Origin: Alcaligenes sp. SDU_A2
GTDB taxonomy: Bacteria; Pseudomonadota; Gammaproteobacteria; Burkholderiales; Burkholderiaceae_B
NCBI RefSeq assembly: GCF_038237375.1
Contig: NZ_CP151273.1
Span: 3,472,001-3,536,000 of the forward strand
Direction of reading: 5' to 3'
DNA: 64,000 nucleotides
In this document: one piece after another, positions 18,604 to 26,994 of the stretch
Layout of the letters: each line of letters starts with the position of its first letter
How positions within the stretch are numbered: position 1 is the first letter of the stretch
The notes under the pieces: model-generated
Seen by the model: the letters and a program-made list of their open reading frames with translations, nothing else
The model's database searches: none
Told to the model about the DNA's origin: nothing
Made by a program: the position numbers and the translations under genes

Positions 18604-18689
18604 ACAGATGATTGATTTGCAAGGGGGAAAGCGGCCTCTAGAATGACCCTGTCAATCTAAAAACCTCCTTCATCCAGAGACAGCCCGCT

Positions 18690-19454
18690 ATGAAAACCTA
18701 CCGTATCGGCCAGATCGTTCCCAGCTCCAACACCACCATGGAAACCGAGATTCCTGCCATGCTGCAGGCGCGCTACGCCGAGTTTCCCGAAGAACGCTTC
18801 ACCTTCCACTCCTCGCGCATGCGCATGATGCAAGTGAACCCCGAGGAACTGAAGGCCATGGACATCGCCAGCGACCGCTGCGCTGTCGAACTGAGCGATG
18901 CGCGCATGAGCGTCATGGCCTACGCCTGCCTGGTCGCCATCATGGCCCAGGGCGACGGTTACCACCGCGCCTCGCAGGCCCGCCTGCAGAACACCGTGAA
19001 AGAAAACGGCGTGGAAATCCCCGTGCTGAGCTCGGCCGGCGCACTGGTGGATACGCTGAAAGAATTCGGCTACAAAAAAGTCTCCATCATCACTCCTTAC
19101 ATGAAGCCGCTGACCAAGCGCGTGGCCGACTACATCGAAGCCGAAGGCATCGAAGTCCAGGACTCCATCAGCCTGGAAGTGTCGGACAACCTGGAAGTGG
19201 GCCTGCTGAACCCTGAAAACCTGCTGGAACACGTTCAGCGCCTAAACCACGACGGCGTAGACGCCGTGATCCTGTCCGCCTGCGTGCAGATGCCTTCCCT
19301 GCCGGCCATCCAGCGCGCTCAGGACCTGATCGGCAAGCCCGTGCTGTCCGCCGCTGTCTGCACCGTGTACCAGATGCTCAAGACCCTGGGTCTGGAAACG
19401 CGTGTGCCCAACGCCGGTCACATTCTGTCCGGCGCCAAGCCCCAGCAGGCCTGA
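18690..19454 (+). CDS. maiA: Maleate cis-trans isomerase
   Basis: A 254-residue Asp/Glu-racemase-superfamily enzyme that isomerises maleate to fumarate. The N-terminus IGQIVPSSNTTMETEIPAML and RFTFHSSRMRM are nearly diagnostic for maleate isomerases. The two catalytic cysteines are in YACLVAIM (near residue 80) and LSACVQM (near residue 198). In other bacteria the enzyme closes nicotinate or gentisate-type ring-cleavage routes; no such genes are adjacent, so it stands alone, followed by a terminator and a LysR gene in the same direction. Confidence 0.93.
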   Translation: MKTYRIGQIVPSSNTTMETEIPAMLQARYAEFPEERFTFHSSRMRMMQVNPEELKAMDIASDRCAVELSDARMSVMAYACLVAIMAQGDGYHRASQARLQNTVKENGVEIPVLSSAGALVDTLKEFGYKKVSIITPYMKPLTKRVADYIEAEGIEVQDSISLEVSDNLEVGLLNPENLLEHVQRLNHDGVDAVILSACVQMPSLPAIQRAQDLIGKPVLSAAVCTVYQMLKTLGLETRVPNAGHILSGAKPQQA

Positions 19455-19480
19455 TCGCTCGCTACCCCGCCCATCGTATC

Positions 19481-19518
19481 CAGCCCTGCCGGCACAATGC
19501 CAGCAGGGTTTTTTTATG
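19481..19518 (+). terminator. Intrinsic terminator after maiA
   Basis: CCCTGCCGGCA pairs (with one mismatch) with TGCCAGCAGGG and is followed by seven Ts. It directly follows the maiA stop and is a conventional rho-independent terminator. Confidence 0.85.
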
Positions 19519-19865
19519 GCTCTTCGAAGAATTCCTGGAGCCAATTGACCAAGTCGATGACAAACAGGCTTTTTGAAGACGCCATTCAAGGCGCAGCACG
19601 CTCGGACGGCTCAAAACACCGACGACATAGCCCCAGCTATACATAGCCATACCCAACAGAACATTCAGCGGATGGCTGATACCTGGTACAGCGTACGCAA
19701 ACGTCCCGCCCGCCCCAAATGGCCCGCCCCATACAAAGGAATCCCCGGTATTGAGCGCAGAACCTTTTTTATGGCCGATCACATTAAAAACACGCCAAAG
19801 ATAAAGGTCCAGCCACCACCTCGCGCATCCAGGTCAGGCGCACGAAAAAAAGATATGATGCCTGC
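19519..19865. other. Gap between maiA terminator and LysR gene
   Basis: About 350 bases without a recognisable gene. A 106-codon minus-strand frame (19462-19782) has no family resemblance, no convincing start signal and runs across the maiA terminator, so I do not call it. The last part must contain the promoter of the LysR gene. Confidence 0.5.
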
Positions 19866-20753
19866 ATGAAACTTGACCTTCTGACCCTAAAACTGTTTGT
19901 CCGGGTACTGGAAGAAGGCACGATCAGCCAGGCGGCCGAACGCGAACACATTGCCGCCGCCGCCGTCAGCCGCCGCATCGCCGACCTGGAACAGTCCCTG
20001 CACACCACCTTGCTGGTACGCACCAACAAAGGCGTCAGCCCTACCGCAGCGGGGCTGGAGCTGCTGTATCGTTCGCGTGCCCTGCTCAACAGTGCGCAAG
20101 ACATCGAATCGCATCTGCTGGCCTATTCGCAAGGCCAACAAGGCCTGGTCCACATTCTGGCCAATACCTCGGCCATCTCACAATTTCTGCCCACGCCGCT
20201 AGGACTGTTTGGCCGGCAGCATCCCGGCATCCACTTGCAACTGGAAGAAAAAACCAGCCTGGACATTATCCGCGCACTGGCCGAGGGCAAAGCCGACCTG
20301 GGCGTCTTTACCCGCTTGCCCTACGATGCAGACATCCAGGCCTATCCGTTTCGCAGCGACAAGCTGGTGGTGCTGGTTCCGAACGACCACCCCCTGGCCT
20401 GCCATGAGCGGCTGCGATTCGAGCAGACCCTGGAGCATGAACAGATCACGCTGCTGCCGGGTACACAGATCAATTACCAGATCACCAAGGTCGCCATGGA
20501 AGCCAATCGCTCCGTGCGCGTGCGCACGGAGGTCTCGGGCTACGATGCCATGTGCCTGCTGGTCAATGCCGGCATGGGCATTGCCATACTGCCGCGCGAA
20601 AGCGCCCGCATCTATCATGTTCCCAACACACGCATGCTTGAGCTGGACGAAGACTGGAGCCAGCGCGAACTGCTGATCGGCGTGCGCCGACACCGGGAAC
20701 TGCAGCCCAGCGCCCAGACTCTGCTGAACTTTCTGCTGGGCAGCCCCGCCTGA
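19866..20753 (+). CDS. LysR-family transcriptional regulator
   Basis: A 295-residue regulator. The winged helix-turn-helix (about residues 4-63) reads TLKLFVRVLEEGTISQAAE then AAAVSRRIADLEQSL and RTNKGVSPTAAG. The rest is a periplasmic-binding-protein-like effector domain. Genes of this type often regulate a neighbour; maiA, 411 bases upstream and co-oriented, is the nearest metabolic candidate, but LysR targets are usually divergent, so the link is uncertain. Confidence 0.92.
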   Translation: MKLDLLTLKLFVRVLEEGTISQAAEREHIAAAAVSRRIADLEQSLHTTLLVRTNKGVSPTAAGLELLYRSRALLNSAQDIESHLLAYSQGQQGLVHILANTSAISQFLPTPLGLFGRQHPGIHLQLEEKTSLDIIRALAEGKADLGVFTRLPYDADIQAYPFRSDKLVVLVPNDHPLACHERLRFEQTLEHEQITLLPGTQINYQITKVAMEANRSVRVRTEVSGYDAMCLLVNAGMGIAILPRESARIYHVPNTRMLELDEDWSQRELLIGVRRHRELQPSAQTLLNFLLGSPA

Positions 20754-20762
20754 GACCATCCA

Positions 20763-21440
20763 TCAGTCGATCTTTCTGACAGGTACCCACACGGCCGGAG
20801 CCTGCAGCCCTGCCGTCACAAAAGCCACGATCTGTTCGAAGACCTCGCCGGTATCGTTCGGGTCATACACAACGGGGGCCAGTTCCTCCAGGCGATGCGT
20901 ATCAGAAAACGCATACATATACGCCCCTATCATCAGCACCATGCGCCAATACGCATCGCAAGCCGGCAGTTGCGGCAATATTTCTTCCAGCAATTTAACG
21001 TAGGCACGGGTGGAGGCGTCATGCGCCTCGTTGCGCGAGCTTATAGGAAATCTCTGCCAGCTCCGTGTGCAAGCGGGCTTGTAGACCCAAAAAACGCCGG
21101 CCGCCCTCTGTGTCACGCAAGGCGATGGTGGGTGCCAGAAAAGCGCGTACCACGCCCTCCAACGGTGCCGTGCGCGGCGCGGCACGCAATTGTTCCAGAC
21201 CCAGCAAACGCTCGTCGGAAATCAAGCGGCCCCGGCGTATGAAGACGGCTTTGTACAGACCGTATTTGGAGCCGAAATAGTAGTTGATCAAGGCCTGCGT
21301 TATAGCGGTGCGCTGCGCAATGATGCGCAAAGTCGTGCCCGCGTAGCCGGTTTCCGAAAATGCCTGCTCGGCTGCATCCAATATGCGCTCGGACGCATTG
21401 TCGCAGACGCATTTCTTATATTTTTGCTCTAAATAGTTTA
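20763..21440 (-). pseudogene. TetR-family regulator broken by a frameshift
   Basis: On the minus strand the DNA-binding half reads SERILDAAEQAFSETGYAG then TTLRIIAQRTAITQALINYYF, a clear TetR helix-turn-helix, and continues to SYKLAQRGA before a stop at 21019. The ligand-binding half (RNEAHDASTRAYVKLLEEIL onward to 20763) is in another frame. One extra base near 21036-21045 explains the switch. The 5' end is also unusual: no ATG stands close to the HTH, and the sequence just upstream turns AT-rich, so the original start may have been replaced by the neighbouring island. The regulator is probably dead unless the frameshift is a sequence error. Confidence 0.8.
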
Positions 21441-21492
21441 CATACAAACAAATCCACGCACATAGAAAAATCCTTATTTCCATCCAAATCAT

Positions 21493-21783
21493 GGATTTGA
21501 CCGCCGCATAGCCCGGTTTTCCGTTACAAGCTTGTCAAGCGCCCAAGAACCACTCCACACCCTGCTTACCATCAGCCTCCAAGGCTCTGGCTCAACCCTA
21601 ACTTTACGAGATTTGTCTTCGTAACAACCGATGAGGCCTGCGTGTCCAGTCCACAGAAGTCGTCGAATCTGTTTACCGTTACATTCATGCGTGACGCGGG
21701 CAAATCGTAGTAAAAAATGTGTTAAGGAAAAAACAATCAAGCAACTAAATAAAAAAAAGAAATAAAGAAAAAAGAAAACAAAC
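21493..21783. other. Start of the AT-rich island
   Basis: No supported gene. Composition falls sharply from the core value to strongly AT-rich around 21420-21720. A 120-codon minus-strand frame (21489-21851) has a very hydrophobic Phe-rich start produced by A/T runs; I read it as a composition artefact. Confidence 0.5.
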
Positions 21784-22260
21784 TTGATAAAAAAAACAAT
21801 CAATGCAACGATCACAGAAGACAAAATGATTGCACTTAAAATCATGATCAATTTCTTATATTTAAAAAGAAGAATTCTCCCAAAAAATGCATTGAATCAA
21901 AAATATTTGAATGGCAAGAAATTGAACATACAATCCAAAAATTGGAATTCAAGCGAAAATATATCCATAGCACAAAAAGAATATAGACAAAAATCCATAC
22001 ACAGAGGAAAATCAAAAAAAAACAGAAAAGGAATTAAAACATCACAACAAAAAATCAATGACTTACTTAGAGAAAGCACACCACTGATATTAGATAATAT
22101 TGACAAGAAACACAATAAGATCAACGGAAATCAATAAAGAAATACCTGAAGAAATAAAATTAGAAATAAGCAAAAAAATGAATATATGAAATTAACCCAG
22201 GAAATATCAAGAAAAAATGATTCTTTTGAATATTTAGAACACCTTATCAAAAAGGATTGA
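21784..22260 (+). pseudogene. AT-rich coding remnant with frame changes
   Basis: A 117-codon frame (21784-22137) of Lys/Asn/Ile-rich sequence ends in NGNQ. The text seems to continue in a second frame as STEINKEIPEEIKLEISKK (22107-22189 area) and in a third as an open stretch from an ATG at 22186 (MKLTQEISRKNDSFEYLEHL) to 22260. Such amphipathic, charge-balanced segments look more like real protein than chance AT-rich translation. Long A runs between them are likely slippage sites. I recognise no family. It may be a decayed gene imported with the small proteins downstream. Confidence 0.35.
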
Positions 22261-22262
22261 AA

Positions 22263-22532
22263 ATGAGATTATTCAACGAAGAAGAAGTTAGGTGGATTTC
22301 AAATGGAGTAGATTGCAGAGGAACAATATAAAAATCCCAAACACCAACACAATCAGGAATATATATACAAAACAACGAAAACAATTCTTCAACCATAGAA
22401 ATTAGCGTGGGCGGGAATACAACCAGCCTCAACACTGGAATAGGGGTTGCTTGTAAAATCATGTCAACCGGAGCTGGGACAATCGTACAAATACATTCAA
22501 AGAACAACACCATTGGGGCTGCAGTCTCATGA
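22263..22532 (+). pseudogene. Small reading frame with one internal TAA
   Basis: From the ATG at 22263 the frame reads MRLFNEEEVRWISNGVDCRG, then meets TAA at 22329-22331 (codon 23), and continues in the same frame for 66 codons with Ser/Thr/Asn/Gly-rich text (for example STIEISVGGNTTSLNTGIGV) to TGA at 22530. The coherent sequence on both sides of the stop suggests a former protein of about 89 residues. No family recognised. It starts two bases after the preceding reading frame ends. Confidence 0.4.
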
Positions 22533-22595
22533 CTGAAAAACAAAGGTTGCACCGCTTTAGGTGGTTACAGCACCCCTGACGGGGACGGATTCCAA

Positions 22596-22985
22596 ATGAA
22601 ATTCCTTTTCGCCAAAAGACTAATTTATTTTTCAATTATAATGGCCCTGAGCCTTATGCTATCTAAAGCCTATCCAAATTTATTTGAAACCACCACAAAA
22701 GCCGCTATATCATTTATTTCAACGGCTATTTTTTTATGGATAGGGGAATATTTTTTCTACAAAAAAGAAAATGAAAAACTGAAAAAATATCTTAAAAATA
22801 AAATAGAGTTGCTTATTTTTTTTATAGGTATAGTTTTAATATCAGCAGGATACATAAAAAATAATTTCGCCTTATTGGAATTTGGCTATTATTCAGCTTT
22901 TTTTGGACCCTATATAGGATTAAACCACAAAGGGATAAACTCTTTTTCACAACAACAATGGCAAGAATCTACCAATAGGAAATAG
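22596..22985 (+). CDS. Small hypothetical membrane protein in the AT-rich island
   Basis: A 129-residue protein with four predicted hydrophobic segments (about residues 10-25, 35-53, 70-88 and 92-108) separated by a Lys/Glu-rich loop (YKKENEKLKKYLKNKIE). A GGGGACGG stretch stands 7-14 bases before the ATG. Base composition is far more AT-rich than the core genome, so it is very likely acquired. No family recognised. Its position behind small, broken reading frames would fit an immunity or cargo protein of a mobile element, but that is only a guess from context. Confidence 0.55.
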   Translation: MKFLFAKRLIYFSIIMALSLMLSKAYPNLFETTTKAAISFISTAIFLWIGEYFFYKKENEKLKKYLKNKIELLIFFIGIVLISAGYIKNNFALLEFGYYSAFFGPYIGLNHKGINSFSQQQWQESTNRK

Positions 22986-23087
22986 CATTTAGAAGAAAAA
23001 ATTCAGATTAGATGCATGAAAAAACCCTGAAAACCATACGCTCAGCTTTATCGGCTTAAACAAGATCTCCTCATGAACACCCTCCCC

Positions 23088-23139
23088 CCTGGAAATAAAC
23101 TGCCCCCGAAGGTTGGACATTGCCCAACCTTCGGGGGCA
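23088..23139. repeat. Long palindrome at the left edge of the IS3 relic
   Basis: ATAAACTGCCCCCGAAGG and the following TTGG (from 23088) are repeated in inverted form as CCAACCTTCGGGGGCAGTTTAT around a seven-base spacer, giving arms of about 22 bases. One arm resembles an IS3-family terminus and matches the outer right end at 24612-24636. The inverted copy could be the end of a second, lost copy or a folded end created during decay. Confidence 0.7.
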
Positions 23140-23845
23140 GTTTATCTGACGAATTACGACGAGCGGCTTAAGCTGCGCGTAGTACGGCAGTGAACGCTTA
23201 CCGAGCCCCTGGCCGGGCCGGGCTGCGCCGTAAAGGTGCACACTATGACGCCACATTCAAGCTCAAGGTGCTCGAGCGGATGTGGCGCGAGTAGTGGTCC
23301 CAGGCCCAAACAACGGCGGCGTTCGACATTCGCGGCGCGGCCCATATTGGCAAATAGGCGCGCCTGTATCATGCGGGTGGTATTGACGCCCTGCGGCCCC
23401 TTCGCAAGGGTCGCACCAAATCTCTGAAGCTCACGACCATGGACGCCAAGCACACAAAGCCCGCCCCCCCTTGAGCGAACTGGACGACAAACAGATCATT
23501 GCCCGGCAGAATCGGGAGCTGATCGGAGCTTGCTTACTTAAAAAAAATTGAGGGCCTTTCGTCAGGAAAAAGCGCGGGTCGTGCTCAAACTGAGGCAAGG
23601 CCACGCATTGGCTGTGCTGCTGAAGGTAGCCGGGCTGTCGCGCAGCACGTTTTACTACCAGTTGAACGCGCAACAGACAGGCGATCGCCAGGCCGCCTTG
23701 AAGGCGCGCATCCGCGCTCTGTACGCCCAGCATAAGGGGCGCTACGGTTATCGCCGGATCACCGCCGCCCTGCGCCAGGCCGGTAAGCACGTCAGCCACA
23801 AGGCTGTACAACGCATGATGCAGACACTCGGGTTGAAGTCCTTGG
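23129..23845 (+). pseudogene. IS150-like transposase OrfA/OrfB remnant
   Basis: OrfA text carries three in-frame stops and one frameshift. OrfB text runs from about 23545 with the N-terminal HTH_21-type segment (GLSRSTFYYQLNA; YGYRRITAALRQAGKHVSHK; MQTLGLKSLV). All DDE catalytic residues of this element are lost because the frame breaks at 23845 into the inner element's end. Confidence 0.75.
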
Positions 23846-24585
23846 TGACCTGCCCCCGGAATCGTTGCCAACCTGACGCTGGATAAACAAATCCTGCAGG
23901 AGGTGGTGCGAAAAAAGTCTGGGGGCTGGAAAGTGGGCCAGAAACGTGTTTATCGACTCTATAGGCTGGAAGGACTGCAACTGCGGATGAAGGTCAAACG
24001 CCGCAAGCGTATCGCCCTGCTGCGCGACAAGTCGCCAGTGCCCACCGGGCCGAACCAGCACTGGAGCATGGATTTCGTTCATGACCAGATACTCGACAGG
24101 TGCCGCTTTCGCATTTGGGCCGTCATCGATCAATGGAGGCGCGAAAGTGTGTGTCTGGAGGCCAACTTTCGGCAGACTGGTCGCGCGGCTGGTCAGGCTT
24201 TGGATCGTTCCACTGTCCTGCGCGGATGGCCAAAATCCATCACTGCAGATAACGGGACGGAGTTCACATCGCGGGTCTTAGGCGACTGGGCATACCGGTG
24301 CGGCGTAAAACTCGATTACACGTGACCCGGCAAACCGACCAATAATGGCTTAATCGAGTCATTCAATGGTCGGCTGCGCGACGAATTCATGCACGTTAAG
24401 GAATTCGTCACGCTGTACGACCTGCGAGCAAAGATGAAGACTTGGTGGCACGACTACAACCATTATCGTCCCCACGGCTCGCTCGGCCACCTGCCCCCAA
24501 GCGAGTTCATCCAAAAGTGGTCAGTGAAACCCAAAGAGGCAACTCCTCTCCAGTTTTAAACCGTCCAATTTCCGGGGGTAGGTCA
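23846..24585 (+). mobile_element. Inner IS3-family (IS407-like) element, internally deleted
   Basis: The left end TGACCTGCCCCCGGAA (23846-23861) and the right end, inverse TGACCTACCCCCGGAA (24570-24585), form near-perfect inverted repeats. The interior begins with OrfA tail text (NLTLDKQILQEVVRKK) joined directly to OrfB middle text (GWKVGQKRVYRLYRLEGLQL), so OrfA's front and OrfB's front are deleted. It sits inside the OrfB of the outer element. I see no clear short target duplication at its ends. Confidence 0.75.
23903..24559 (+). pseudogene. IS407-like transposase remnant with DDE domain
   Basis: The frame shows the integrase core: HWSMDFVHD (first Asp), ITADNGTEF (second Asp) and NNGLIESFNGRLRDEF (Glu). 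It is broken by an in-frame TGA at 24323-24325, where related proteins read Arg in the sequence R-P-G-K-P. The N-terminal part is deleted. The product is inactive. Confidence 0.8.
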
Positions 24586-24689
24586 AGGCCTTCGGGCTCT
24601 AGACTCTGACCGTCCAACTATTGGGGGTCAGTTCATAAAGCCGGGTTCTAACCTTAAGGCAACCAAGGTCGCCGCAGGACTAAGCGGGA

Positions 24690-26144
24690 CTAAACCCCGC
24701 CCATACACAGGTACTTCACGACCATATAGTCATCCAGGCCATAGAACGAGCCTTCGCGGCCCATGCCCGACTGCTTGACCCCGCCGAACGGCGCGGCGGC
24801 ATTGGAGATCAGGCCGGTGTTGATACCCACCATGCCGTATTCCAGGGCATCAGCCACGCGCCAGACGCGGCTGATGTCGCGGCTGTAGAAGTAAGCCGCC
24901 AGACCGAAGATGGTGTCGTTGGCCTGGGCGATGACGTCCTCGTCGCTGCTGAAACGGAACAGCGGTGCCATGGGGCCGAAGGTTTCTTCCTGGGCCACCA
25001 TCATGTCGGTGTTCGCATCGGCCACCACCGTCGGCAGGTAGTACTGGCCGCCTTGCTCGGGCTGCTTGCCCCCGGTCAGGATACGCCCGCCGCGCTGCAC
25101 GGCATCGGCCACGTGCTCGCTGACCTTGGCCACCGCGGCCTCGTCGATCAGCGGCCCCTGAGTCACGCCCACTTCCAGGCCGTTGCCGACCTTGAGCTTT
25201 TCCACCGCCACCACCAATTTCTGCGCAAACGCGTCATACACCGAGTCATGAACGTAGAAACGGTTGGTACACACGCAGGTCTGACCCATATTGCGGTACT
25301 TGCTGGCCATCGCGCCTTCTACGGCGGCATCCAGATCCGCATCGTCAAAGACGATGAACGGCGCATTGCCGCCCAGCTCCAGCGACACCTTCTTGATCTG
25401 ATCCGCACTTTGCGCCATCAGCGTGCGGCCCACTTCCGTGGAGCCGGTAAAGCTGACCTTGCGCACATCCGGATTGCTGGTCATCTCGCCGCCGATGGCG
25501 GAGGCGCTGCCGGTAATGACGGAAAACACGCCGTCAGGCACACCGGCTTGCTGTGCCAGCACGGCCAGCGCCAAAGCGGAATACGGCGTCTGACTGGCGG
25601 GTTTGACCACAATCGGGCAGCCGGCCGCCAGCGCCGCGCCGGCCTTGCGAGTAATCATGGACGAGGGAAAATTCCACGGTGTAATAGCCGCGCACACACC
25701 GATTGGCTCCTTGACCACCACGATGCGCTGCGTGCCGGAAGCAGCGGGAATCACATCACCGTAGGCACGCTTGCCTTCTTCGGCATACCACTCGAAGTAC
25801 GATGCCGCATAGGCGATTTCGCCCTTGGCCTCAGCCAACGGCTTGCCCTGCTCCAACGTCATCAGCGTGGCCAAGTCGTCCTGGTGTGCCATCATCAACT
25901 CGAACCAGCGACGCAAAATCACGCTGCGCTGCTGGGCTGTCTTGGCGCGCCATCCGGCCCAGGCCTGACGCGCCGACTCGATGGCCCTGCGGGTTTCGTC
26001 CGCACCCATGCGCGGCACCGTACCCAAAGACTGCCCTGTCGCCGGATTATGCACGTCCAGCGTCTGGCCCGAATCAGCATCCTGCCATTGGCCGTTCACG
26101 AAACACTGTTGACGAAACAGGTCTTTGCGCTGCAATTGTTCCAT
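24690..26144 (-). CDS. gabD: NAD(P)-dependent succinate-semialdehyde dehydrogenase
   Basis: A 484-residue aldehyde dehydrogenase. The N-terminus CFVNGQWQDADSGQTLDVHNP, the cofactor motif FTGSTEVGR, the catalytic Glu in LELGGNAPFIVF and the catalytic Cys in MGQTCVCTNRFYV match GabD-type enzymes. The start ATG at 26144 has GGAG ten bases upstream. Its neighbours hpaI and hpaH fix the likely role: oxidising the succinic semialdehyde released by HpaI to succinate for the TCA cycle. It is the last gene of the three-gene minus-strand run. Confidence 0.9.
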   Translation of the reverse strand: MEQLQRKDLFRQQCFVNGQWQDADSGQTLDVHNPATGQSLGTVPRMGADETRRAIESARQAWAGWRAKTAQQRSVILRRWFELMMAHQDDLATLMTLEQGKPLAEAKGEIAYAASYFEWYAEEGKRAYGDVIPAASGTQRIVVVKEPIGVCAAITPWNFPSSMITRKAGAALAAGCPIVVKPASQTPYSALALAVLAQQAGVPDGVFSVITGSASAIGGEMTSNPDVRKVSFTGSTEVGRTLMAQSADQIKKVSLELGGNAPFIVFDDADLDAAVEGAMASKYRNMGQTCVCTNRFYVHDSVYDAFAQKLVVAVEKLKVGNGLEVGVTQGPLIDEAAVAKVSEHVADAVQRGGRILTGGKQPEQGGQYYLPTVVADANTDMMVAQEETFGPMAPLFRFSSDEDVIAQANDTIFGLAAYFYSRDISRVWRVADALEYGMVGINTGLISNAAAPFGGVKQSGMGREGSFYGLDDYMVVKYLCMGGV

Positions 26145-26165
26145 TCTTGTCTCCAATTAATAGCT

Positions 26166-26972
26166 TCAGTAGGCGGCACCGGCCTGCACAGGCGCGCTGC
26201 TCACATCATCACGAAATTGCCCCAGCAAATCGGTGGCTGCGCGACGCAACAACACCGCGTCCACGCCCACGGCCACAAACTGCGCACCCAGCGACAAATA
26301 ATGGCGAGCCGTCGCAACATCCGACTGCAAAATGCCAGGGGCCTTGCCCGCCTTGCGGATACGCACAATGGCATCTTCGATAGCAGCACGCACATCGGGG
26401 TGCCCCGGCTGGGTCAAATGCCCCATGCTGGCGGCCAGATCCGCTGGACCAATAAATACGCCATCCACGCCGTCCACCGCCAGGATCTCGTCCAGATTGG
26501 CTAAGGCTTCGGCCGTTTCCACCTGACACAGAACGCAAATCTCGTCATTGGCGCGCGCCAGGTAATCGCTTGTATCGCCCCACCGGGCGGCCCGGGCCAA
26601 AGCCGTGCCCACACCCCGAATTCCAGAAGGCGGATAACGCACCGCGGCCACTGCATCGCCCGCCTGCTGTGCGTTTTGCACCATAGGGATCAGCAGATTC
26701 TGGGCTCCGATATCCAGCAGCATCTTCAATTGCACCGGGTCATTCCAACTAGGGCGCACCACCGGCGCGACAGGATGAGCTGCCACGGCCTGCAACTGGG
26801 CCAGCAAAGTCTGCACCGTGTTGGGCACGTGCTCGCCATCGAGCAGCAGCCAGTCATAGCCCAGTCCGGCACACAGATCCGCGGTATAGGGACTGGCCAG
26901 TCCTTGCCACAGACCGATCTGGGCCTGTCCATCGCGCAACGCCTGTTTGAACAGATTCACGGGGTGCTTCAT
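26166..26972 (-). CDS. hpaI: 4-hydroxy-2-oxoheptane-1,7-dioate (HHED) aldolase
   Basis: A 268-residue HpcH/HpaI class II pyruvate aldolase. It cleaves 4-hydroxy-2-oxoheptane-1,7-dioate to pyruvate and succinic semialdehyde in the homoprotocatechuate pathway. Motifs include [23 protein letters not shown] (metal and substrate residues), [13 protein letters not shown] and [15 protein letters not shown]. The ATG at 26972 gives the standard N-terminus [12 protein letters not shown]; the longer frame upstream to 27050 overlaps hpaH. It lies 22 bases after hpaH and 21 before gabD, so one operon is likely. Confidence 0.95.
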   Translation of the reverse strand: MKHPVNLFKQALRDGQAQIGLWQGLASPYTADLCAGLGYDWLLLDGEHVPNTVQTLLAQLQAVAAHPVAPVVRPSWNDPVQLKMLLDIGAQNLLIPMVQNAQQAGDAVAAVRYPPSGIRGVGTALARAARWGDTSDYLARANDEICVLCQVETAEALANLDEILAVDGVDGVFIGPADLAASMGHLTQPGHPDVRAAIEDAIVRIRKAGKAPGILQSDVATARHYLSLGAQFVAVGVDAVLLRRAATDLLGQFRDDVSSAPVQAGAAY

Positions 26973-26994
26973 GTTTGATCCTTTAAGGCAGCGA

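Larger units (their letters stand above)
23091..24636 (+). mobile_element. Outer IS3-family (IS150-like) element, decayed
   Basis: Left end (ACTGCCCCCGAAGGTTGGAC, from about 23093) and right end (inverse of ACTGACCCCCAATAGTTGGA, 24612-24633) resemble each other as IS3 inverted repeats. Inside, an OrfA-type reading shows YDERLKLRVVRQ and DATFKLKVLERMWRE but is cut by stops (TGA near 23178, TAG near 23293, TAG near 23357) and a C-run frameshift near 23466. An OrfB start (RQEKARVVLKLRQGHALAVL) follows an A-rich slippery run at 23541-23548. The OrfB part stops at 23845, where another element begins; its 3' half is missing. The element cannot encode a working transposase. Confidence 0.75.

Noticed and set aside
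19462-19782. 106-codon minus-strand frame between maiA and the LysR gene
   Set aside because: It crosses the maiA terminator, has no recognisable motif and no ribosome-binding site.
21489-21851. 120-codon Phe-rich membrane-like frame on the minus strand
   Set aside because: The hydrophobic run comes from simple A/T tracts; the second half is unrelated in composition and crosses the composition border.
25053-26504. 483-codon plus-strand frame opposite the semialdehyde dehydrogenase gene
   Set aside because: Antisense to a gene with complete catalytic motifs; text is His/Arg-rich without domains.
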